Below, in pieces: positions 42,806 to 50,936 of a stretch of DNA of 64,000 nt; within the stretch, counting starts at the first letter, position 1; every line of letters begins with the position of its first letter. This stretch comes from Streptomyces lacrimifluminis (GTDB lineage Bacteria > Actinomycetota > Actinomycetes > Streptomycetales > Streptomycetaceae), in the NCBI RefSeq assembly GCF_014646095.1, contig NZ_BMMU01000001.1:434001-498000 (forward strand), in the 5' to 3' direction. The translations under genes were made by a program, and so were the position numbers. The notes under the pieces are model-generated. The model had not been told where the DNA came from. It did not search any database and worked only from the letters and a program-made list of their open reading frames with translations.

Positions 42806-44359
42806 ATGGCCGAACGGGAAGCCGAACACGAACATGTGCGGGTGGCGGTGATCGGGTCCGGGTTCGGGGGGCTCGGGGCCGCCGTGCGGCTGCGCCGCGA
42901 AGGGGTCACCGACTTCGTCGTGCTGGAGCGGGCCGGCAGCGTCGGTGGTACCTGGCGCGACAACAGCTATCCGGGATGCGCCTGCGACGTGCCGTCCCAC
43001 CTCTATTCGTTCTCCTTCGCGCCCAACCCCGACTGGCCGCGCGCTTTCTCCGGGCAGGAGCACATCCGCGCCTATCTGGAGCACGTCACCGATCTCTTCG
43101 GACTGCGGCCCCATCTCCGCCTCAACTCCGAGGTGAAGAAGATGACGTGGGACGGGAACCGGCTGGCCTGGGTCATCGAGACCAGTAGCGGGACCCTGCT
43201 CGCCGATCTCGTCGTCTCCGCCACCGGGCCCCTCTCCGATCCCAAGGTGCCGGACGTCCCGGGGCTCGACACCTTCCCCGGCAAGGTCTTCCACTCCGCC
43301 CGCTGGGACCACGACTACGACCTGCGCGGCAAGCGGGTCGCGATGGTCGGGACCGGGGCATCCGCGATCCAGATCGTGCCCGCCATCCAGCCCGACGTCT
43401 CCCGCCTCACCGTCTTCCAGCGCACCCCGCCCTGGGTGATGCCCCGCGTCGACCGGGCCATCGGCGACGCCGAGCGAGCCGTGCACCGCGCGCTGCCCTT
43501 CACCACCCGGTTGCGGCGCGGACTCCTGTGGGGCATGCGGGAGTTGCAGGTCCAGGCCTTCACCAAGCATCCGGGCGAGCTCGGTGTGGTGGAGGCGCTG
43601 GCCAAGCGCAACATGAGCCGGGCCGTCAAGGATCCCGCCCTGCGCGCCAAGCTCACCCCCGACTACCGCATCGGCTGCAAGCGCATCCTGCTGTCGAGTG
43701 CGTACTATCCGGCGCTCACCCGGCCCAACGTCGATGTCGTGGCGAGTGGGTTGAGCGAGGTACGGGGCTCCACCGTGGTCGGCGCCGACGGGAGTACGGC
43801 AGAGGTCGACGCCATCGTCTTCGGTACGGGGTTCCATGTCACCGACATGCCCATCGCCGACCGGGTCGTCGGCGCCGACGGGCGTACGCTCGCCGAGGCC
43901 TGGGCGGGCAGCGGGATGCGGGCACTGCGCGGTGCCTCTGCCGCCGGATTCCCGAACTGGATGACGATCATCGGGCCCAACACCGGCCTCGGGAACTCCT
44001 CCATGATCCTGATGATCGAGTCCCAGCTGAGCTATATGGCCGACTACGTAAGGCAGTTGGGCGTTCTCGGGGGGCGGGTGGCGCTCGACGCCCGGCCCGC
44101 CGCCGTCGACGCCTGGAACGACCGGGTCCAGGAGCGGATGCTGCGCACGGTCTGGAACACGGGTGGGTGCAGCAGTTGGTACCTCGACGCGAACGGGCGC
44201 AACACCACCATCTGGCCCGGTACGACGTCCGAGTTCCGGCGGGCCACCCGGCGCGTGGATCTCGCCGAGTACGAGGTGCTGCGGGCGGTCGGCAGTACCA
44301 GCACCAGCACCAGCACCAGCACCGGTGACATCAACTCGACGGTAGAGGTGGGCGCATGA
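42806..44359 (+). CDS. Flavin-containing (Baeyer-Villiger type) monooxygenase
   Basis: 517 aa. FAD site VAVIGSGFGGLGAAVRLRR, then GGTWRDNSYPGCACDVPSHLYSFSF, the Baeyer-Villiger-like fingerprint FPGKVFHSARWDHD, NADPH site VAMVGTGASAIQIVP and the late IVFGTGFHVTD. These enzymes insert oxygen into ketones using NADPH. The C-terminus ends in an odd run of Ser-Thr pairs coded by an AGCACC microsatellite (44294-44322). It overlaps the following hydrolase by 4 nt. With the hydrolase and SDR it resembles the first three genes of the mycobacterial mymA operon. Confidence 0.93.
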   Translation: MAEREAEHEHVRVAVIGSGFGGLGAAVRLRREGVTDFVVLERAGSVGGTWRDNSYPGCACDVPSHLYSFSFAPNPDWPRAFSGQEHIRAYLEHVTDLFGLRPHLRLNSEVKKMTWDGNRLAWVIETSSGTLLADLVVSATGPLSDPKVPDVPGLDTFPGKVFHSARWDHDYDLRGKRVAMVGTGASAIQIVPAIQPDVSRLTVFQRTPPWVMPRVDRAIGDAERAVHRALPFTTRLRRGLLWGMRELQVQAFTKHPGELGVVEALAKRNMSRAVKDPALRAKLTPDYRIGCKRILLSSAYYPALTRPNVDVVASGLSEVRGSTVVGADGSTAEVDAIVFGTGFHVTDMPIADRVVGADGRTLAEAWAGSGMRALRGASAAGFPNWMTIIGPNTGLGNSSMILMIESQLSYMADYVRQLGVLGGRVALDARPAAVDAWNDRVQERMLRTVWNTGGCSSWYLDANGRNTTIWPGTTSEFRRATRRVDLAEYEVLRAVGSTSTSTSTSTGDINSTVEVGA

Positions 44360-45336
44360 GCCGGCTGATGTCTGTGGCGGGCGGCCCGTACACCCCGCCC
44401 GTCCCCGTCCGTGAGCTCACCGCTGTTTCGGCGGACGGGGCCCGGCTGCATGTCGAGGTGCACGGTGTGGACGACGGGCCCGTGGTCGTCCTCGCGCACG
44501 GCTGGACCTGCTCCACCGCCTTCTGGGCCGCCCAGATCCGCGAACTCGCCACCGATCACCGGGTCGTCGCCTATGACCAGCGCGGTCATGGACGCAGCCC
44601 GGCGAGCCCCGTCTGCAGTACCGACGTACTCGCCGACGACCTGGACGCCGTCCTCGCCGCCACTCTCGCCCCCGGGGAGAAGGCCGTGGTCGTGGGGCAC
44701 TCCATGGGCGCGATGACGGTCCTGGCCGCGTCCGCTCGTCCGGGGTTCCGGGAGCATGCGGCGGCCGTACTGCTGTGCAGTACCGGCAGTTCACGGCTGG
44801 TCGTCGAATCACTGGTCCTCCCGATGCGTGCCGGGCGACTGCGCACCTGGCTCACCCGGCGGAGCCTCACCTCACGCGCGCCGATGGGGCCGGTGACGCC
44901 GGTCTCCCGGCGCATCCTCAAGTACGCGACGATGGGCGCCGGTTCGTCACCTGTCATGGTCGAGGCGTGCGCCCGCATCGTGCACGCGTGCCCGCGCAAG
45001 GTGCGGTACGCGTGGGCGCGGGTACTGGACGGGGTGCAACTCGACGCTCATGTACGGGATTTGACGGTTCCGGCCGCTGTCGTCGTCGGTACGGCCGATC
45101 GGATGACCCCGCCCGTTCACGCGCGGGCGCTGGCCGCCGCACTGCCTCACTGCCACGGGGTGACCGAGCTGGCCGGGGTCGGGCACATGACGCCGGTCGA
45201 GGCGCCGGGGGCGGTGACCGCGGTGATCCGTGAACTCGTCGCGGAGTATGGGCAGTCGGGTGGGCGGTCGAGTGGGCGGTCGGCTTCGCGGGGCACCCAG
45301 GTGGACATCGGCGTACCTATCGAGGAGAGCGCATGA
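44356..45336 (+). CDS. Alpha/beta hydrolase
   Basis: 326 aa with the canonical fold: VVLAHGWTCSTAFWA (oxyanion HGW), DQRGHGRS, nucleophile elbow VVGHSMGAM (Ser near residue 116), acid in VVGTADRMTPP, and catalytic His in GVGHMTPVE. It is probably an esterase that opens the ester or lactone formed by the coupled monooxygenase. Overlaps both neighbours by 4 nt (ATGA), so all three are one operon. The C-terminal 40 residues are a Gly/Ser-rich tail (SGGRSSGRSAS). Confidence 0.93.
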   Translation: MSRLMSVAGGPYTPPVPVRELTAVSADGARLHVEVHGVDDGPVVVLAHGWTCSTAFWAAQIRELATDHRVVAYDQRGHGRSPASPVCSTDVLADDLDAVLAATLAPGEKAVVVGHSMGAMTVLAASARPGFREHAAAVLLCSTGSSRLVVESLVLPMRAGRLRTWLTRRSLTSRAPMGPVTPVSRRILKYATMGAGSSPVMVEACARIVHACPRKVRYAWARVLDGVQLDAHVRDLTVPAAVVVGTADRMTPPVHARALAAALPHCHGVTELAGVGHMTPVEAPGAVTAVIRELVAEYGQSGGRSSGRSASRGTQVDIGVPIEESA

Positions 45337-46241
45337 GCAAGGTCGGTCTGGACGGGCAGGTCGCTGTCGTCACGGGAGCCGCTCGAGGGGTCGGTGAGCT
45401 GCTCGCGCGCAAGCTCTCCGCTCGCGGGGCCAGGGTGGCGCTGGTCGGGTTGGAGGCCGGCGAGCTCAAGCAGGTCTCGGAGCGTCTGCACACCGACAGC
45501 GCGTACTGGTACGCCGATGTCACGGATCACGAGGCGATGTCCCGGGTGGCGGAGGAGGTCAAGGAGCGGTTCGGGAAGGTCGACATCGTCGTCGCCAACG
45601 CCGGGGTCGCGAGCGGCGGGCCCTTCGCCGACTCCGACCCGGAGGCGTGGCGGCGGGTCATCGAGGTGAACCTCATCGGGTCGGCGGTCACCGCCCGGGC
45701 GTTCCTGCCGGTGCTGACCGAGAGCCGGGGGTACCTGCTCCAGATCGCGTCCCTGGCCGCCATCACCCCGGCGCCGATGATGACCGCGTACTGCGCGTCC
45801 AAGTCCGGGGTCGAGGCGTACGCGCACTGTCTGCGGGCCGAGGTCGGGTACAAGGGTGTCCGGGTGGGGGTCGCGTATCTGTCGTGGACCGACACCGACA
45901 TGGTGCGCGGGGCCGACCAGGACGACGTCATGCGAGAGTTGCGCCAGCGGTTGCCGTGGCCGGCCGGCAAGACGTATCCGCTGGGGCCCGCCGTCGACCG
46001 GCTCGTGGCGGGGATCGAGCGGCGCTCCAGCCATGTGTACGGGCAGTGGTGGCTGCGCGGGATGCAGGGGGTACGCGGGTATCTGCCGGGGCTGATCGGC
46101 GCGGTGGGACAACGGGAGGTCGGGCGGTTCTCCGGGCGGTTGCAGGGGATGGGCACCGGGCTCGTGGGCGCGGGTGGAGCGGCGGACGAGCAGGCCCGGG
46201 GAGCGGGGGCACGGCGGGGGTCCGGCGCGGTCGGTGACTGA
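45333..46241 (+). CDS. Short-chain dehydrogenase/reductase
   Basis: 302 aa. NAD(P) site VTGAARGVGELLARKL (TGxxxGxG), DVTDHEAMSRV, VVANAGVASGG, catalytic Ser in LLQIASLAA and YCASK (Tyr ~153, Lys ~157). The C-terminal ~90 residues beyond the classic SDR fold are basic. It is translationally coupled to the hydrolase. In the operon it would supply or remove the ketone used by the monooxygenase, acting on a lipid-like alcohol; this is inferred from the gene set. Confidence 0.93.
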   Translation: MSKVGLDGQVAVVTGAARGVGELLARKLSARGARVALVGLEAGELKQVSERLHTDSAYWYADVTDHEAMSRVAEEVKERFGKVDIVVANAGVASGGPFADSDPEAWRRVIEVNLIGSAVTARAFLPVLTESRGYLLQIASLAAITPAPMMTAYCASKSGVEAYAHCLRAEVGYKGVRVGVAYLSWTDTDMVRGADQDDVMRELRQRLPWPAGKTYPLGPAVDRLVAGIERRSSHVYGQWWLRGMQGVRGYLPGLIGAVGQREVGRFSGRLQGMGTGLVGAGGAADEQARGAGARRGSGAVGD

Positions 46242-46329
46242 ACGTGACTGATCGAAATGCGTGCGTTGTCCTGGCGTGCAAATCTGGTCGAGCCCCCATC
46301 CCCTCACCCACTTACGGGAGTGAACCCAC

Positions 46330-46575
46330 ATGGGCATGAAGGACGAGATGCAGGACAAGGCTCGCCAGGCCAAGGAGAAGATGGAGCAGGCCCGGAAGGG
46401 TCACCGCCAGGAGGGCCAGGAGGGCCAGCCGGGCCAGCCGGGTCAGGCGGGCCAGCAGGGTCGGCGTCGGCCGGGCCAGGAGGAGAACCCGGAGCGCGGG
46501 CGGTCGCGCGACGAGGAGACGGAGCGGGGGATGCGGGACGAGGAGGAGCGGCTCAACCGGGACTATGACATCTAG
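46330..46575 (+). CDS. Small hydrophilic protein, CsbD-like composition
   Basis: 81 aa, almost wholly Glu/Gln/Arg/Gly: MGMKDEMQDKARQAKEKMEQ, then GQ-rich repeats and a final EEERLNRDYDI. No membrane segment. It resembles short Streptomyces stress-type (CsbD-like) proteins but I assign no function. GGGAG lies 10 nt before the ATG, and a strong terminator follows the stop. Confidence 0.75.
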   Translation: MGMKDEMQDKARQAKEKMEQARKGHRQEGQEGQPGQPGQAGQQGRRRPGQEENPERGRSRDEETERGMRDEEERLNRDYDI

Positions 46576-46597
46576 TCCGGCTTGAGCGGTTGATGTG

Positions 46598-46636
46598 GGG
46601 TGCCCTCTGTTATTCGAGGGCACCCTGCGTTTTTGT
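46598..46636. terminator. Rho-independent terminator
   Basis: Stem GGGTGCCCTC / GAGGGCACCC (46598-46625) with an 8-nt loop, followed by TGCGTTTTTGTTTG. It lies between the small hydrophilic gene and the convergent tricorn gene. Confidence 0.92.
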
Positions 46637-46692
46637 TTGGGGTGTTGGGGGTGCGTTGTCGGGTGCGGGTGGGTGGGGGAACGCCGCCCGGA

Positions 46693-49600
46693 TCAAGAAC
46701 GTGGCGGGAGTTTTGGTCTGGCTCTGTTCGGGACCTCGGTGTAGTCCGGGGGTGTTGCCGCGGGGTGGGTGTCCAGGAGGGCCAGGGCCAGTCGGATGGC
46801 GTCGTCCGTTTCGACGTGGCGGCCCTCTGCCCAGTCCAGCGGGGTGCGCAGGACCTCCAGGTCCGGGGCCACGCCCTGGTTCTCCACGGTCCAGCCGTAG
46901 GTGTCGAACCAGGCCGCGTTCATCGGGACCGTGATCACCGTGCCGTCGCCCAGGCGGTGGCGGCCGGTCATGCCGACCACTCCGCCCCAGGTCCGTTGGC
47001 CCACCACGGGGCCCAGTTCCAGCAGCTTGAAAGCCGCCGTGATCATGTCGCCGTCGGAGGACGTCGCCTCGTCGGCGAGGGCGACCACCGGCCCCCGGGG
47101 GGCGTTCGAGGCGTACGAGACCGGCTGGGCGTTGCGGGTGAGGTCCCAGCCCAGGATCGTGCGCGTCAGCTTCTCCACCACCAGTTCGCTGATGTGGCCG
47201 CCGGCGTTGCCGCGCACGTCGACGATGAGGGCGGGCCTCGACACCTCCATGCGCAGGTCGCGGTTGAACTGGGCCCAGCCCGAGCCGCCCATGTCGGGGA
47301 TGTGCAGGTAGCCGCACCGTCCGCCGCTCAACTCCCGTACCACTTCCCGGCGTTTGGCCACCCAGTCCTGGTACCGCAGCGGACGTTCGTCGACGAGGGG
47401 GACCACCGCGACCCTCCGCGCCCTGCCCGCGCCCTCGGCCGGAGCGTCCTCCGCCGCGGTGAACGTCAGTTCCACCGTCGTACCGCCCGCTCCCGCGAGC
47501 AACGGGAACGGGCCCGTCACCGGGTCCACCGGGCGCCCGTCCACATGGGTGAGCAGCGCGCCCTCCCGGATTCCCGAACCGGCCAGCGGGGAGCGGGCCT
47601 TGGAGTCGGAGGAGTCGCCGGGGAGGATCCGGTCGAGCATCCAACCGCCTTCCCTGCGAACGAAGTTGGCGCCCAGCAGGCCCTGCCTGCGCTGGTAGTG
47701 GGGCGGGCCCTCGTTGCGGCGGGCGGCCGTCACGTACGCGTGGGACGTGCCCAGTTCGCCCAGGACCTCCCGGAGCAGGTCCGCGAACTCGTCGGGGGAC
47801 GCGACCCGTTCGACGAGCGGGCGGTACTGCTCCAGCACCGCGTCCCAGTCGATGCCGCACATCTCGGGTTCCCAGAAGTAGGCGCGGATCAGACGGCCCG
47901 CCTCCTCGTACGACTGGCGCCATTCCGCCGGCGGGTCGACCTCGTGCAGGACCCGGCGCAGGTCGATCCAGACGGTCGTGTCGCCGTCGCCCGGGTCGGT
48001 GGACGGCACCGCGCGCAGCTCGTCGTCGTCCACGACGACCAGCCTGGAGGCGTCGCCGCTCACCGCGAACCAGTCGAGGTGGCCGACGAGTTCGGACTTC
48101 TTGCCCTTGCTGAGGTTGAAGTGCTCCAGCGTCGGCCGGCCGCTCGTGTCGTCCGGGTTCGCGAACGTCTCGCCCAGCGCGCCCGAGATCGGCCAGCGCA
48201 GCCACACCAGTCCGCCGCCCGCGACCGGGTACAGCGCAGAGTACTTGGAGGCGGCGACCGGGAAGGGCGTCACCCGGCTCTCCAGGCCCTCGGCCTCGAC
48301 GGTCACCGTGCCGTCGGCGCCCTCGTTCTCGGCGGGGTCCAGGCCACCGGCGGCCGGTCGCCCGTCGGGAGAGAGGGCGAAGGGAGAGGGGGTGGCGGAG
48401 GAGAGGGGGACGAGGTAGGGGCGGCAGCCGAGCGGGAAGGAGAGGTCGCCCGTGTGGACGTCGTACACGGGGTCGAAGCCGCGCCAGGAGAGGAAGGCGA
48501 GATAGCGGCCGTCCCTGGTGAAGACCGGGTTCTCGTCCTCGAAGCGGCCGTTGGTGACGTCGACGATCAGGCGGTCCTTTATGCGGGCCATCTTGATCTG
48601 GCGCAGGGAGCGGCCGATGCCGGGGTGCGACCAGGTGAGCCAGGCGCCGTCCGGGGAGAAGGCGAGGTCCGTGACGGGGCCGTTGAGGGAGCAGATCAGC
48701 TCGGTGACCTCGCCGTTCGACTCCTCGGTGGCGTCCAGGAGGAGAAGGCGGCCGTCGTGGGCGGCGACGGCGAGGCGTTCGCCCGCCGGGTCGGACACCA
48801 GTTCCAGCACCCGGCCCAGCCGGCCCGACGCCAGTCGCCTAGGCTCCCGCTCCCCGCTGGCCCTCGGCAGGTAGGCGATCTCGATCGCGTCCTCGCCCTC
48901 GGCGTCCGTGACGTACGCGACCTGCCCGCCCGAGCCGAGCATCTCGGGCAGCCGGACCCGTACGCCGGGTGTGTCCGTGATCGTCCGGGCCGGGCCGTCC
49001 CGATGCGTCAGCCAGTACAGGCTGCCGCGGACGACGACGGCGCTCGCGCGGCCCGTCTCGTCGACCGAGATGCCGTCGACGTGCTGCGCGGCGGGTACCT
49101 GGTACGTACGGCGGCCCGCGCGCGGCCCGCCGAGCCGTACGTCGAGGCGGCGGGGGAGGGAGTCGGCGGCGAGGTCGTCGACGATCCACAGGTCGCCCGC
49201 GCTCTGGTACACGACCCGGGTGCCGTCGCTGGACGCGTGCCGGGCGTAGAAGGCGTCGTGGTCGGTGTGGCGGCGCAGGCCGGAACCGTCGTACGCGCAC
49301 GAGTACAGGTTGCCGACGCCCTCGTGGTCGGAGAGGAAGGCGATGCGGTCGCCGACGAACATGGGGGAGTGGAGGTGGCCGTCGAGGTCGGGGAGCAGTC
49401 GTTCGCCGTGCAGCCAGAGGCGGCCGGTCGCGCCGCCCCGGTAGCGCTTCCAGGCGGCCGGTTCGTGGGGCGGGGTGCCCGTGAGGAGGAGGGTCTTTCG
49501 CTCCCCTCCGATGTCCGCGACCTGGATGTCGGAGACGGGGCCCCAGGGGAGCCGGCCGCCGGGGCCGCCGCCCGCCGGGACGCTGTAGGCCCAGGTGAAG

Positions 49601-50043
49601 TAGGAGAAGGGCTGGCCGTGGGAGGCGACGGCGAGGATGTCGCCGTCCGGGGACCAGCCGCAGACCTGGGTGTCGGCACTGCCCCAGTAGGTGAGCCGCC
49701 GCGCGGGGCCGCCGTCCACCGGCGCCCGGTGGATCTCGGGCACGAGACTGCGCCAGCTCGTGTACGCGATGTGCCGGCCGTCGGGCGAGAAACGCGGGTG
49801 CCCGACCTTCGTACGGTCGACGGTGAGCCGCCAGGCACGGCAGTCGCCGGCCGAGCCGGGTCCTCCTGCGTCCGGGTCGAGGCGGGCGAGCCAGAGGTCG
49901 TCCTCGGCGACGAAGCACAGCAGGTCACCGCTGAGGTGGGGCAGGCGCAGATAGCTCACCTCCCCATGCTTTTCCGGGAACGGGACCCCAGCAACTTCGG
50001 ACGCGTCTGTTTTTCCGTCGAATCCATGAAATATCCGGTTCAT
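46693..50043 (-). CDS. Tricorn-family S41 protease
   Basis: 1116 aa. N-terminal six- and seven-bladed propellers show repeats such as FSPDGRHIAYTSWR, WSPDGDILAVASHG and FTRDGRYLAFLSWRG. The core follows: helical C1 with GELGTSHAYVTA (catalytic His), a PDZ-like domain (REGALLTHVDGRPV), and C2 with DVRGNAGGHISELV and LADEATSSDGDMITAAF (nucleophile Ser), then PMNAAWFDTYGWTVENQGVAPD. Tricorn proteases cut oligopeptides downstream of the proteasome. ATG at 50043 is used; a GTG at residue ~29 (VSYLRLPHL) matches some homologues but sits directly on its ribosome site. Confidence 0.95.
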   Translation of the reverse strand: MNRIFHGFDGKTDASEVAGVPFPEKHGEVSYLRLPHLSGDLLCFVAEDDLWLARLDPDAGGPGSAGDCRAWRLTVDRTKVGHPRFSPDGRHIAYTSWRSLVPEIHRAPVDGGPARRLTYWGSADTQVCGWSPDGDILAVASHGQPFSYFTWAYSVPAGGGPGGRLPWGPVSDIQVADIGGERKTLLLTGTPPHEPAAWKRYRGGATGRLWLHGERLLPDLDGHLHSPMFVGDRIAFLSDHEGVGNLYSCAYDGSGLRRHTDHDAFYARHASSDGTRVVYQSAGDLWIVDDLAADSLPRRLDVRLGGPRAGRRTYQVPAAQHVDGISVDETGRASAVVVRGSLYWLTHRDGPARTITDTPGVRVRLPEMLGSGGQVAYVTDAEGEDAIEIAYLPRASGEREPRRLASGRLGRVLELVSDPAGERLAVAAHDGRLLLLDATEESNGEVTELICSLNGPVTDLAFSPDGAWLTWSHPGIGRSLRQIKMARIKDRLIVDVTNGRFEDENPVFTRDGRYLAFLSWRGFDPVYDVHTGDLSFPLGCRPYLVPLSSATPSPFALSPDGRPAAGGLDPAENEGADGTVTVEAEGLESRVTPFPVAASKYSALYPVAGGGLVWLRWPISGALGETFANPDDTSGRPTLEHFNLSKGKKSELVGHLDWFAVSGDASRLVVVDDDELRAVPSTDPGDGDTTVWIDLRRVLHEVDPPAEWRQSYEEAGRLIRAYFWEPEMCGIDWDAVLEQYRPLVERVASPDEFADLLREVLGELGTSHAYVTAARRNEGPPHYQRRQGLLGANFVRREGGWMLDRILPGDSSDSKARSPLAGSGIREGALLTHVDGRPVDPVTGPFPLLAGAGGTTVELTFTAAEDAPAEGAGRARRVAVVPLVDERPLRYQDWVAKRREVVRELSGGRCGYLHIPDMGGSGWAQFNRDLRMEVSRPALIVDVRGNAGGHISELVVEKLTRTILGWDLTRNAQPVSYASNAPRGPVVALADEATSSDGDMITAAFKLLELGPVVGQRTWGGVVGMTGRHRLGDGTVITVPMNAAWFDTYGWTVENQGVAPDLEVLRTPLDWAEGRHVETDDAIRLALALLDTHPAATPPDYTEVPNRARPKLPPRS

Positions 50044-50080
50044 GACCGGGCCCGGATGTCATCCGTGAGCGAGGACACGT

Positions 50081-50155
50081 ACGAAACGGTTTCGTTTCTA
50101 TGATTCTCAGGGTATGTTCATTGACGTAGGGCGGAGCTGGACGAAACGGTGTCGT
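50081..50155. promoter_or_regulatory. Two TetR-type operator-like sites
   Basis: ACGAAAC-G-GTTTCGT at 50081-50095 is a perfect 7-1-7 inverted repeat. A second copy, ACGAAAC-G-GTGTCGT at 50141-50155 with one mismatch, lies exactly 60 bp downstream. Both precede the TetR ATG (50186) and the divergent tricorn gene, as expected for an autoregulated TetR. Confidence 0.8.
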
Positions 50156-50185
50156 CCGAAACCGGATCCGGAAAGGGTGAGTGGC

Positions 50186-50791
50186 ATGACCGAGGTCGCA
50201 ACGGCGCGTCGTAGTCGGATCACGCCCGAGCGCGAGGCCGAGCTGTACGGCGCCACGCTCGACCTGCTCCGGGAAGTCGGCTACGAGGCCCTCACCATGG
50301 ACGCCGTCGCCGCCCGTACGAAGTCCAGCAAGGCCACGCTCTACCGCCAGTGGGGCGGCAAGGCCGAACTGGTGGTCAGGGCGCTGCGGCACAGCAAGCC
50401 GGGAGGTCTCGCCCTCACCGACATCGACACCGGGTCCCTGCGCGGCGACTTCCAGGCCCTGCTGGTCCGGGAGGACGACTGCGCCATGGAACAGAGCTCC
50501 GCGCTGATGCGGGCCCTGGGCATGGCGATCCACGCCAATCCGGATCTCCTCCAGGCGTTCCGGGAACTGCTCATCGAGCCGGAGATGGCCGAGTTCCACA
50601 AAGTGCTGCAGCGTGCGATCGACCGCGGTGAGGTCAGCGCGGACAACCCGGCGATCGGCTATGTGCTGCACATGATGATCGGCGGCTTCGTGGCCCGCAC
50701 GCTCATCGACGAACAGCCTCCGACCCAGGCCTACTTGCGTGACTACATCGACGCCGTGGTGCTCCCCGCCCTCGGTGTGCCGGTCCCGTAA
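50186..50791 (+). CDS. TetR family transcriptional regulator
   Basis: 201 aa. Helix-turn-helix region ITPEREAELYGATLDLLREVGYEALTMDAVAARTKSSKATLYRQWGGKAEL, split over the usual three helices, then a TetR_C_16-like ligand domain (AIGYVLHMMIGGFVARTLI). AAGGG precedes ATG at 50186. It is followed by the MMPL exporter gene after 145 bp, a common regulator-exporter pairing, and is preceded by two matching operator-like palindromes, so it probably represses itself and the exporter. Confidence 0.93.
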   Translation: MTEVATARRSRITPEREAELYGATLDLLREVGYEALTMDAVAARTKSSKATLYRQWGGKAELVVRALRHSKPGGLALTDIDTGSLRGDFQALLVREDDCAMEQSSALMRALGMAIHANPDLLQAFRELLIEPEMAEFHKVLQRAIDRGEVSADNPAIGYVLHMMIGGFVARTLIDEQPPTQAYLRDYIDAVVLPALGVPVP

Positions 50792-50936
50792 GGCTGCCTG
50801 CCCCTCCTCCCTCCGAACCACTCCTCTTGTACCTGACGCGACCGCTCACGCCGTCGGGCTGATCACTCCTGCGCCCCAACAGGCCGATCAAACCTGCCCT
50901 GTTGCTGTTCAACGACCTGACCGGGAGTAGCCCCTC

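Noticed and set aside
46600..50103. A 1167-codon open frame on the plus strand opposite the tricorn gene
   Set aside because: It is rich in Arg/Gly/Val with no family motif and is wholly antisense to a clear tricorn protease; such frames are common in high-GC DNA.
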